DNA of 64,000 nucleotides from Methanoculleus sp. (GTDB lineage: Archaea > Halobacteriota > Methanomicrobia > Methanomicrobiales > Methanoculleaceae): positions 29,769-93,768 of the forward strand of contig JAHDQM010000021.1 in the NCBI GenBank assembly GCA_018433835.1, read 5' to 3'. A model generated the notes under the pieces. The model did no database searches. It saw only the letters and a list, made by a program, of their open reading frames with translations, and was not told the DNA's origin. The translations under genes and the position numbers were made by a program. This document shows positions 46,788 to 54,380 of the stretch, piece after piece; the first letter of the stretch is position 1, and each line of letters starts with the position of its first letter.

Positions 46788-46840
46788 GGCGCTCAAGGCT
46801 TCCGCAACCTTTTTTATTACCCTGCTCCGAGAATCTCTGC

Positions 46841-47308
46841 ATGGCCCCCGGTGTTGCCAAGCTGATCGTTTCTCTCCGTTCGGCGGAGTTTCCCATGTGG
46901 AACACCTGCGACGGCCCCGATCTCTCTCCCGAACTGAGGGTCCGGGAATTCGCCCCGGAGACGCAGTCGATGGCGGTCTTTGCTCTGAACCCCTTCGAAC
47001 CCGGCTGCTCCTTTACGACCTGGATAATCTGGAACCTCTCGCCGTCGCCCGTGATCCCGGAAGGCATCCCGCCGCAGGGTGTCGTGACGGCCCCGGTGGA
47101 CGCCGTCCAGGGGACGAACGACTACGGAACCCTCGGCTGGCGCGGTCCCTGTCCTCCCGAGGGAGAGACGCACCGTTACCTCTTCAAGGTCTACGGGCTC
47201 GACGCCATGCTCGATCTGGAGGCCGGTGCAGGCAAACACGACCTCATCGGCGCGATGCAGGGGCATGTCCTCGGGTTCGGCGAGACCGTCGCCATGTACT
47301 CCCGGTGA
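46841..47308 (+). CDS. PEBP (YbhB/YbcL) family protein, copy 2
   Basis: This 155-residue protein keeps the PEBP framework (FPMWNTCDGPDLSP, AVQGTNDYGTLGWRGPCPPEGETHRYLF, IGAMQGHVLGFGETVAMY). The canonical DPDAP...HW ligand pocket is replaced by LNPFEPGCSFTTWIIWNLS, so anion binding may be lost. A TTTTTTATTA promoter box lies about 30 bases upstream, giving its own near-leaderless transcript. Function unknown; PEBP proteins in archaea have no settled role. Confidence 0.88.
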   Translation: MAPGVAKLIVSLRSAEFPMWNTCDGPDLSPELRVREFAPETQSMAVFALNPFEPGCSFTTWIIWNLSPSPVIPEGIPPQGVVTAPVDAVQGTNDYGTLGWRGPCPPEGETHRYLFKVYGLDAMLDLEAGAGKHDLIGAMQGHVLGFGETVAMYSR

Positions 47309-47368
47309 CCGCACGCACCCTTTTTATATCTTGATTCCGGAAGGAGAGTATCGACGGAGCCTGATACG

Positions 47369-47824
47369 ATGCCGAACCTGGTAGTGAAACTGGATTATGA
47401 AGAGTTCCCTCCGGAATACACCTGCAGGGGGGCGAACCGGTCGCCCCCGATCCGGGTCGAGGGGATCCTCCCGAACATCAAGTCGCTCGCGATCCTTGCG
47501 ACGACGAGCCCCGAGGAAGGGCCCTCAAGGGTGGTGTGGGTCCTCTGGAACCTCCCTGCCGTCCCGCTGATCCCGGAAGGTTTCCCGGACGGGGGGGTGG
47601 TGGAGTCGCCGCTCCATGCCGTACAGGGCACGAACGACTTCGGCAGCATCGGCTACCGGGGTCCCTGCCCAAAGATCGGGGAGGCCGAGGCATACCTCTT
47701 CCGGGTGTATGCACTCGACCTCGACCTCGCGCTCGCGCCCGGGGCGACCTGGGAGGAGATGGTCCGGGCGATGGAGGGGTCGATGAACCAGTCCGGGGAG
47801 GCCGTAGTCTTCGCCACCGGGTAG
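47369..47824 (+). CDS. PEBP (YbhB/YbcL) family protein, copy 3
   Basis: This 151-residue paralogue has EEFPPEYTCRGANRSPP, AVQGTNDFGSIGYRGPCPK and a C-terminal SGEAVVFATG block. Like copy 2 it lacks the acidic ligand motif (TSPEEGPSRVVWVLWNLP instead of DPDAP...HW). A TTTTTATAT promoter box lies near 47319-47327. It sits tail to tail with the CBS-domain gene. Confidence 0.88.
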   Translation: MPNLVVKLDYEEFPPEYTCRGANRSPPIRVEGILPNIKSLAILATTSPEEGPSRVVWVLWNLPAVPLIPEGFPDGGVVESPLHAVQGTNDFGSIGYRGPCPKIGEAEAYLFRVYALDLDLALAPGATWEEMVRAMEGSMNQSGEAVVFATG

Positions 47825-47876
47825 GGGGGGGCAGGGCTGGAGCCTTCACCCGGGAAAAAGGGGGGTTCCGGCCCCC

Positions 47877-48329
47877 TCACATGGGTATGGGCGCGCTCGG
47901 TTTCTGCATGGGCGGGCTTTGTTTCTCGATGTTCTTTGCAATAGCGGCCATCTCCTCGCCCAGCATGCGGACGATATCGTCCATGGTGACGATCCCGATC
48001 AACTTTCCGGCGTCGTCGACGATCGGCATCCTCCGGATACCTGCATCGGTCATCTTCTGGATGGCCTCGTAGATCCCCATGCTGTCCTGGAACGTGATCA
48101 CGTCCCGGGTCAAGACCTCCTCCGCCCGGACCTCGCCCGGATTCTTCTCCTGCGCCATGACCCTGACTGCGAGATCGCGGTCGGTTAGTATACCGGCGGG
48201 CCGGTTATCGCCGGTGACGACGACGACGCTTCCGACGTTCTTCTCTCCCATGATCCTCGCCACCTCCACCGCCGGCGTGTCCGGCGAGACGGCGACCACC
48301 TGCTCACGGCAGCACTTCACAAGTCCCAT
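47877..48329 (-). CDS. CBS-domain pair protein
   Basis: This 150-residue protein consists of two CBS domains (VVAVSPDTPAVEVARIM to PAGILTDRDLAVRVM; VITFQDSMGIYEAIQKM to LIGIVTMDDIVRML), which bind adenine nucleotides or SAM and act as energy sensors. The start ATG at 48329 has a strong GGAGGT six bases upstream; the longer open frame is not needed. A Pro-rich tail follows the second domain. Partner protein unknown. Confidence 0.9.
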   Translation of the reverse strand: MGLVKCCREQVVAVSPDTPAVEVARIMGEKNVGSVVVVTGDNRPAGILTDRDLAVRVMAQEKNPGEVRAEEVLTRDVITFQDSMGIYEAIQKMTDAGIRRMPIVDDAGKLIGIVTMDDIVRMLGEEMAAIAKNIEKQSPPMQKPSAPIPM

Positions 48330-48445
48330 ATCGTTACCTCCGTTGACGACGACCGACTCATGCCGGTATGGTATATGAACGTAACCCGTGCCGCCCGGCC
48401 GCTTCTCCTTATATGCGATCGGCGACAGACTGTACACCACGCAAA

Positions 48446-49376
48446 ATGGACTGGCTGCTGATTATTTTGACCGTAGCGGGTCTCTCTGTCTTCGAAATTG
48501 TCTCAAGCATCGATAACGCCATCATCAACGCCGACGTCCTCGCGACGATGGGGGAGAAGGCCCGCAGGTGGTTCCTTCTCTGGGGCCTGATCTTCGCGGT
48601 CTTCGTGGTCCGGCGGGCTCCTGCCGTGGGTGATCGTCTGGGCGACGAACCCGTCGCTCGGGTCGGTCGAGGCGCTGCTCGCAACCTTCTCGAGCGACCC
48701 CGCAGTCGTGGCTGCGATCGAGGAGTCGGCCCCGCTCCTCCTGATCTTCGGGGGGACGTTCCTCGTCTTTCTCTTCTTCCACTGGCTCTTTGCGGAGGAG
48801 AAGAACAGCGGGCTCTGGAGCGAGCGATTCTTCTTCCGGCAGGCCGTCTGGTTCTACGCAACGGTCTCGATCCTGCTTGCCGTCCTTGTCTGGTTCGCCC
48901 TCCAGATCAACGTCATGATGGGGTTCGCGGCCGTGCTCGGCTCCACCGCCTTCTTCATCGTCCACGGGTTCAGGCAGAATGCCGAGGTGCAGGAGGCGCG
49001 CCTCCGACAGCCCGGGATGTAGGACCGCTCGAAGATCGCCTACCTCGAGGTCCTCGACGCGACCTTCTCGATCGACGGCGTCATCGGGGCGTTCGCCTTC
49101 ACCCTCTCGGTCCCCCTCATCCTGATAGGGAACGGTGTCGGGGCCGTCGTGGTCAGGGAACTGACCGTCCGGGGCGTCGACCGGATCAGGAGTTACTGTT
49201 ACCTCAAGAACGGGGCGATGTACTCCATCCTGGTGCTCGGGACGATCATGCTCGCGGACAGTTTTGGGTTCCATATTCCCGCCTGGCTCTCGCCGGTGAC
49301 GACATTCGCCATCGTCGGCTACTTCCTCTACCGGTCGGTGCAGTTCCAGAAGAAGGGGGCGGCGGGGACCGTGTGA
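48446..49376 (+). pseudogene. TerC/DUF475-family membrane protein gene with frameshift and nonsense codon
   Basis: The frame starts FEIVSSIDNAIINADVLATM, typical of the DUF475/TerC family, and shifts at about 48611-48616, where one extra base (CGGCGGGCTC) breaks FVVRGLLPWVIVWATNPS. The second frame continues through HWLFAEEKNSGLW to an in-frame TAG at 49020-49022, right before DRSKIAYLEVLDATFSIDGV, the next family block, which runs to 49376. Two independent lesions make this a pseudogene unless the sequence has errors. It would have had about seven helices. Confidence 0.88.
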
Positions 49377-49448
49377 CCGGACTCGCCGTTGCACCGCACC
49401 CGGCGATTCGAAAAGGTTTATCAGGGTCGGAGGACGAAACGTAGCCCC

Positions 49449-50024
49449 ATGACGAAGCAATCAATCGGCCCACGGACACTCCTCTACCCCCACCCGGACC
49501 TGATCATCGGGACTTACGATTCGGCCGGCCGGCCGGATGTGATGGCCGCTGCATGGGGCGGCATCTGCTCTTCCCGCCCACCGGCGGTGGCGGTTTCGGT
49601 CCAGAAGGCCAGGCAGACCTACGCGAACTTAATAGAGCAGCGCGAGTTCACGATCAGCATACCTTCGGCGGACTACGTCCGGGAAGCGGACTACTTCGGC
49701 ATCGTCTCCGGCCGGGATACGGACAAGTTCGCCGCGACCAATCTTACGCCGGTGAAAGGCGACCTTGTGAACGCTCCGTACGTCGGGGAGTTTCCGGTCG
49801 CCCTTGAGTGCCGGCTCCTCCAGACGGTCGAGATCGGCGTGCATACCCAGTTCATCGGGGAGATCCTGGACGTGAAGGTGGACGAGAGCGTCCTTGGAGA
49901 GGACGGCAAACCCGATATCGAAAAGATCCGGCCGTTTGCCTACGACTCGATGCGGCAGGAGTACTACGGGTTCGGCGGCGTGCTCGCGAAGGCCTTCTCT
50001 GTGGGGAAGGATCGCAAGCAATAA
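49449..50024 (+). CDS. Flavin reductase-like (FMN-binding split barrel) protein
   Basis: This 191-residue protein matches flavoredoxin-type domains: HPDLIIGTYDSAGRPDVMAAAWGGICSS, then QREFTISIPSADYVREADYFG and ALECRLLQTVEIGVHTQFIGE. It binds FMN and probably handles electrons in the cytoplasm. ATG 49449 is chosen; a GGTTTATCA box near 49416 would start transcription close to this ATG. Upstream open frame is not family-like. Common in methanogens; partner unclear. Confidence 0.9.
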   Translation: MTKQSIGPRTLLYPHPDLIIGTYDSAGRPDVMAAAWGGICSSRPPAVAVSVQKARQTYANLIEQREFTISIPSADYVREADYFGIVSGRDTDKFAATNLTPVKGDLVNAPYVGEFPVALECRLLQTVEIGVHTQFIGEILDVKVDESVLGEDGKPDIEKIRPFAYDSMRQEYYGFGGVLAKAFSVGKDRKQ

Positions 50025-50360
50025 CCGCTTTTTCGGATCTGAGCGCTGCCTCGTGTTCGCCGTCGGTGCGCCCCTCTTCCGGATAGTGCCGGGCGCAGCC
50101 GTTCCGTTCGGGCTTCGTGGGGGCTGGTCGGGGCGGCATCCGGCCTTCGGATGTTCTGTTACTATCGTGAGCACCGGTCCGGCAGGAACGATGTCGCATA
50201 ATGGAGGTGTGTGCGGATAGGTGCCTGGAACGGCGATTATCGGCAAATAACCCTATATTTATGATCTAACTCTGAAATTCTGCATTTCAAAGCCGTTGTA
50301 ATATTCCGATAAGTTATTAGGGGGTAACTCTGGTATAATCTGGAACTGGAAACGTTGCAG
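50025..50360 (+). other. Non-coding spacer with kinase promoter
   Basis: No gene seen. An AT-rich block starts near 50240 with CTATATTTAT and contains an inverted repeat TGAAAT-tctgc-ATTTCA at 50273-50289. A TATAA box at 50334-50338 would place the transcript start at or next to the ATG of the following gene (50361), so that gene is probably leaderless. Confidence 0.5.
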
Positions 50361-51809
50361 ATGGTTCAGTATTCCGTACTCTACGTCGATGATGAACCAG
50401 CCCTTCTCGAAGCAGGTAAGATATTTCTCGAACGCTCGGGTGCGCTCACTATCGAGACCGTGCCCTCCACCCGGGAGGCCCTGAGCCGGCTCGGGGAACG
50501 GCCCTGCGACGCCGTCATCGCCGACTACCAGATGCCCGGCATGGACGGCATCGAACTCTTGAAGGAAGTACGGCAGCGCTTCGGAGATATCCCGTTCATC
50601 CTCTTTACCGGGCGCGGCCGCGAGGAGGTCGTCGTGGAAGCGCTCAATTGCGGTGCGGACGGCTACATCCAGAAAGGAGGCGACTCCCGCTCCCAGTTTG
50701 CCGAGCTTGAGCACCGGGTCGTGCAGGCGGTGGAGCGCCGGCGGGCCATTCAGGCGCTGCGTGACTCCGAGGAGCGCTACCGCGCTCTCTTCGAGGGGGC
50801 GAACGATCCGATATTCATCTTCGAGGAGGACCGGTTCGTCGACTGCAACTCAAAGGCCCTCGAGACGTTTCAGTGCACCCGGGAGTTCCTTATCGGGAAG
50901 ACACCCTGGGAACTCTCCAGCCCCGTCCAGCCGGACGGTCTCCCGGCGTTTACAAGCGCCGTCGAGAAGTTGCGGGCGGCGTATGCCGGGCAGCCGCAGT
51001 TCTTCGAATGGCGGATCGCTACACCGAGCGGAAAGCGTTACGACGTGGAGACGAGCGCGAGCCGGGTGAACGTGAAAGGCCCGCGCCAGGTCCTGGCCAT
51101 CGTCCGGGATGTCACCGCACGGAAGCGGACAGAAGCCGCGTTGATAGCCGCGAACCGGAAGATGCACCTGCTCTCCGGCATCACCCGGCACGACATCCTC
51201 AACCAGCTGACCGTCCTTCAGGGCAACCTGGAGTTTGCGAGAGACCGAACACCTGATCCGGTCCTCCTCGGATACCTGGACCGGCAGCAGCAGGCTCTCG
51301 GGTTCATCAACCGCCAGATTGTGTTCACCCAGGACTACCAGGACCTGGGGGCCCGGGCTCCGGAGTATCAGGTCCTCCGTGAGTGCGTGGCCCGGGCGGC
51401 GGAAGGCCTCGGTTTCCGGGGCCTCACCCTCGTTACCGAAGCCGACGGGTTTGAGGTCTACGCCGATCCGATGATGGAGAAGGCATTCTACAACCTCTTT
51501 GAGAATGCGGTCCGGTATGCCGGGCCGGCCCCGACGGTCAGGGTCCGGTGCCGTCGCCAGGGGGGGAGCCTTGTCGTCGTCGTCGAGGACAACGGTTCCG
51601 GGATACCTGCAGGCGAGAAAGAGAAGATATTCGCACGTGGTTTCGGCAGGAACACCGGTCTCGGTCTCTTCCTCGTGCGAGAGATTCTCTCGACCACCGG
51701 GCTCGTCATCCGGGAGACCGGGAAGCCCGGGAAAGGGGCACGGTTCGAGATACTGGTGCCGGAAGGCGGCTGGCGGGTCCGGGATGCCGGTCCCGCCGCC
51801 GGTGCCTGA
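50361..51809 (+). CDS. Response regulator-PAS-histidine kinase hybrid
   Basis: This 482-residue soluble protein begins with a receiver domain (VLYVDDEPALLEAG; phosphoacceptor Asp in AVIADYQMPGMDG, about residue 53; FILFTGRG). A PAS domain follows (YRALFEGANDPIFIFEEDRF to IVRDVTARKRTEAAL). The kinase has the LLSGITRHDILNQLTVLQGN phosphoacceptor helix and ATPase boxes NLFENAVRY, EDNGSGIP and NTGLGLFLVREIL. No membrane helix, so the signal is cytoplasmic. Typical of the large orphan kinase families of methanogens. Confidence 0.92.
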   Translation: MVQYSVLYVDDEPALLEAGKIFLERSGALTIETVPSTREALSRLGERPCDAVIADYQMPGMDGIELLKEVRQRFGDIPFILFTGRGREEVVVEALNCGADGYIQKGGDSRSQFAELEHRVVQAVERRRAIQALRDSEERYRALFEGANDPIFIFEEDRFVDCNSKALETFQCTREFLIGKTPWELSSPVQPDGLPAFTSAVEKLRAAYAGQPQFFEWRIATPSGKRYDVETSASRVNVKGPRQVLAIVRDVTARKRTEAALIAANRKMHLLSGITRHDILNQLTVLQGNLEFARDRTPDPVLLGYLDRQQQALGFINRQIVFTQDYQDLGARAPEYQVLRECVARAAEGLGFRGLTLVTEADGFEVYADPMMEKAFYNLFENAVRYAGPAPTVRVRCRRQGGSLVVVVEDNGSGIPAGEKEKIFARGFGRNTGLGLFLVREILSTTGLVIRETGKPGKGARFEILVPEGGWRVRDAGPAAGA

Positions 51810-51813
51810 GCCC

Positions 51814-51978
51814 TCACCGCCGCCGGTCCCGCTTCACCTCGACCCACCGCTTTCTCTTCCCGCACCGTTCGCACCGCTGCTCCCACTCGATGACGTTTGA
51901 CGAGTATTCGTCGTATCCCCGTTTCCTGCCCCACCGGTGGAGCCCGATTCTGCAGAGGATGAGGCCGATGGTTGTCAT
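51814..51978 (-). CDS. Small zinc-finger-like protein
   Basis: This 54-residue basic protein has a pattern of IGLHRWG followed by about 20 residues and WEQRCERCGKRKRW, with a CxxC pair, resembling small zinc-ribbon domains of phage-like proteins; the other metal ligands could be the first Cys and His (LCRIGLHRW). The ATG at 51978 is chosen over a longer open frame. It lies 67 bases downstream of the radical SAM gene on the same strand, and its stop is five bases from the kinase stop. Function unknown. Confidence 0.6.
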   Translation of the reverse strand: MTTIGLILCRIGLHRWGRKRGYDEYSSNVIEWEQRCERCGKRKRWVEVKRDRRR

Positions 51979-52045
51979 GGTAGTCTCTACGTTGTCGTCC
52001 CTCCGGCCGGATGAACGTTGCCCCGGAGGCAGGTCGCCGGACACC

Positions 52046-53164
52046 TCACGGTATGATCTCGCAGCTGTTGTACTTCCGGTGGGCGAAGTCCTCCATCCGG
52101 ATTGTTCCGGCCCGGAGCAGAGTCCGGACCTCCGGGAGCGCCTCCGAGAGCGCTTGATGAAGGTTTTCAACCGTCCCGCAGACGATCCGCCGCCCTTCTT
52201 CCGGCCAGGGGTGGGTGATGTTCGAGTAGAGGCACCGCCCGCCGCAGAAGCCGAGGAGGCTGCACTCCGTGCAGGGGCTCCCCACGTTCGTCACCGGGAG
52301 GCGGAGCGGGTCGGCGGTGGCGATGTGCCCGGCGTAATAGTCCTTCATCCCGACCATGATGGGGCAGGGGGCGATATGCCCGTCGGTCATGATGCTGTAG
52401 TTTGCGTGGCCACACCCGCACCGGAGCATGCCTGGCCGCGCAAGCAGCATGTCCTCCATCGGGTCCATGAAGGGATACCACCGGAGCACCCGCCCCTCCG
52501 TCCGCATCGTCTCCACCCAGAACGCAACAAGCGACCTGATGCCGGGATTGTAACTCTCCTTTACCCACGCGGCGTAATCCCGCAGGTGGTAATCGTTCCA
52601 GAAGTTCGCATCCATCTGCCAGTGGACGGCCCCAAAAGAGAAACGGTCGTTCTCCGTGAGGTAGCGCACGGCCTCCACGATATCGGTATCCTCGGTCACC
52701 GTCATCCGGGCGATCAATTCGCCGGGAAACCCTCCCGCTGTGAGGCGACGGAGATTCCCGATGATCCGGGCAAACGCCCCCTCCCCGCGGTGAGCGTCGG
52801 TGAGCCCCTCGGGACCGTCGATCGAGACCAGGATCGTATCGAACCTGTTAGCGGTCTCGGGTTCGAGGCGGTCGAGGAGGGTGCCGTTGGTGTGCAGCAT
52901 CAGCCCCGATACCGGGGCGTCGCGGACGATCTCGCGGACGAGATCGACGGCGAGCAGGGGCTCCCCGCCGTAGAAGGTCAGCACGGCGCCGGGGTCCTTT
53001 GCGAGGAACCGGTAGAGGTCGGTAAGATCGATGTCGAGGTCCACCGGGAGGTCTTCGTCGACGGCGATATCGGGCAGATCCGGGGGGTCGACGGTGAACG
53101 CCTTCCCGCGGCAGTAGGTGCAGCAGAGGTTGCAGTTGTCGGTCAGGATGAGGTGGTAGTACAC
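52046..53164 (-). CDS. Radical SAM/SPASM peptide-modifying enzyme (AF1577 family)
   Basis: This 372-residue protein has the radical SAM cluster motif NCNLCCTYCRG (Cys about 10, 14, 17), GGEPL for SAM binding, and SIDGPEG. A SPASM-like C-terminal cysteine region follows (CGCGHANYSIMTDGHIAPCPIMVG; CTECSLLGFCGGRC) and the ending KYNSCEIIP, which I associate with the archaeal AF1577 family of putative peptide-modifying enzymes. The start is GTG. The natural substrate peptide is unknown; the adjacent 54-residue CxxC protein is one candidate. Confidence 0.87.
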   Translation of the reverse strand: MYYHLILTDNCNLCCTYCRGKAFTVDPPDLPDIAVDEDLPVDLDIDLTDLYRFLAKDPGAVLTFYGGEPLLAVDLVREIVRDAPVSGLMLHTNGTLLDRLEPETANRFDTILVSIDGPEGLTDAHRGEGAFARIIGNLRRLTAGGFPGELIARMTVTEDTDIVEAVRYLTENDRFSFGAVHWQMDANFWNDYHLRDYAAWVKESYNPGIRSLVAFWVETMRTEGRVLRWYPFMDPMEDMLLARPGMLRCGCGHANYSIMTDGHIAPCPIMVGMKDYYAGHIATADPLRLPVTNVGSPCTECSLLGFCGGRCLYSNITHPWPEEGRRIVCGTVENLHQALSEALPEVRTLLRAGTIRMEDFAHRKYNSCEIIP

Positions 53165-53254
53165 TGGAGGTCTCTTACTATTTGGGAGCCGGGCGGGAAA
53201 AAGGTGAGGCTCTCGAACTTTCTAACTGCTTTTCGGAGTATTCCTGTGGCCTCT

Positions 53255-53488
53255 TCACAGATCAAGAAACTCTTCTTTTGTAAGGCGGGCCTGCTTCAGG
53301 ATTGAGAGAAGCGTCCCTCGGGGCATGGGGTCGCGCCGGGGAACGATGACAAGTAATTTGTTCCCGTCTTCCCCTGTTTTATAGAGAGCTATATGACTTC
53401 TTTTTCCTCGGTGAGGAGCGTAATCGAATCCAATCGTTCTCAGCTTCTTTATGACGTCGTCGGAAGAAACCTGGGGCGGCTTCGTCAT
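53255..53488 (-). CDS. hicA: HicA-family toxin (mRNA interferase)
   Basis: This 77-residue protein has the HicA double-stranded-RNA-binding-like fold, with VIKKLRTIGFDYAPHRGKRSH and a later VPRRDPMPRGTLLSILKQA; the His in KRSHIALY is the catalytic residue of the family. It is preceded by and overlaps (ATGA) its antitoxin gene. The antitoxin comes first in transcription, as in some archaeal pairs. Confidence 0.9.
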   Translation of the reverse strand: MTKPPQVSSDDVIKKLRTIGFDYAPHRGKRSHIALYKTGEDGNKLLVIVPRRDPMPRGTLLSILKQARLTKEEFLDL

Positions 53489-53721
53489 GCCTCGACCTCA
53501 ATGACCGAGGTGAACTTATGCCGTGATGTCAGGATTGGTTCAATGTCCTGCAACATCCCGAGTTCTCTTGCATTCTCGAGATAGAGTTCGATCGCCTCAC
53601 GGATGTTATCCAGCGCTTCCTCTGGTGTATCGCCGCAGCTGGCGACCTCGAGTTCCTGACACTTTGAAACATACGTCCCCTCCTCCTCCCAGATCAGAAC
53701 TGTTAGCCGTACCTTTGTCAA
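53485..53721 (-). CDS. hicB: HicB-family antitoxin
   Basis: This 78-residue protein has the HicB partial RNase H-like fold: LTVLIWEEEGTYVSKCQELEVASCGDTPEEALDNI (abridged here to its first and last blocks), followed by an EAIELYLENA helix. It has no separate DNA-binding domain at its C-terminus, so repression of its own promoter may be weak. It overlaps the toxin gene, giving coupled synthesis. Confidence 0.88.
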   Translation of the reverse strand: MTKVRLTVLIWEEEGTYVSKCQELEVASCGDTPEEALDNIREAIELYLENARELGMLQDIEPILTSRHKFTSVIEVEA

Positions 53722-53906
53722 TCACATCACCTTCGACCATTAACAGTTCATTCACTCGTTATAATATTCTTCTCACCGGGGGGATCGGGTGGCAATCAGG
53801 TTAAGCAAGTTATATCCCTGGCCTATCCTTCGGGGTTGGGATGTCGTATGCCCGTTCGTCACCCCGGGGCGCAAAGCAGAATACCCTGCAGGAGCAACCG
53901 ACCCGT

Positions 53907-54242
53907 ATGCCTGAAACAAAGAAAGAGAACCTTACCGAACGGGTCATCGACCCGCGCGACCTCGTCGCCTATCAACGGGGCTCGATCGTCAGCCGGATGC
54001 TCGTCTACACAAAGTCCGGCACCATCACCGTCTTCGCCTTCGATGCGGAAGAAGGCCTCTCGGAGCACACCGCACCCTACGACGCCGTGCTCCAGATCAT
54101 CGACGGGGAGGCCCTCGTCACCATCGCGGGCACCGAGTATTCCCTGAAGGCGGGCGACCTGATCATCATGCCGGCGAAGAAACCCCACGCGGTCCACGCG
54201 GTCACGCAGTTCAAGATGATGCTGACGATGATCCACGCCTGA
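53907..54242 (+). CDS. Cupin-domain protein
   Basis: This 111-residue single-domain cupin has motif 1 EGLSEHTAPYDAVLQIIDGE and motif 2 LKAGDLIIMPAKKPHAVHAV, with metal-ligand histidines partly kept. Such proteins are small metal- or ligand-binding units of unknown role. ATG 53907 fits the family; the in-frame ATG at 53841 lies about 28 bases after a TTATAT box and would give a leaderless start with 22 extra residues. Confidence 0.85.
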   Translation: MPETKKENLTERVIDPRDLVAYQRGSIVSRMLVYTKSGTITVFAFDAEEGLSEHTAPYDAVLQIIDGEALVTIAGTEYSLKAGDLIIMPAKKPHAVHAVTQFKMMLTMIHA

Positions 54243-54380
54243 TCCGCCGGGATGAGGGACCCTCGCGGGTCACTGCCTGCAGGTATTATATGGTGACTGA
54301 CCTATCAAGGCCATACTCCGGGAGATCGTTATCGACGGCATTCCGGGTCCCCTGCGATGCATACCCCGTGAGACGATATC

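Noticed and set aside
49020..49022. TAG within the TerC/DUF475 gene as a pyrrolysine codon
   Set aside because: The same gene also has a frameshift, the position fits a mutated serine codon, and nothing else in the window suggests pyrrolysine use.
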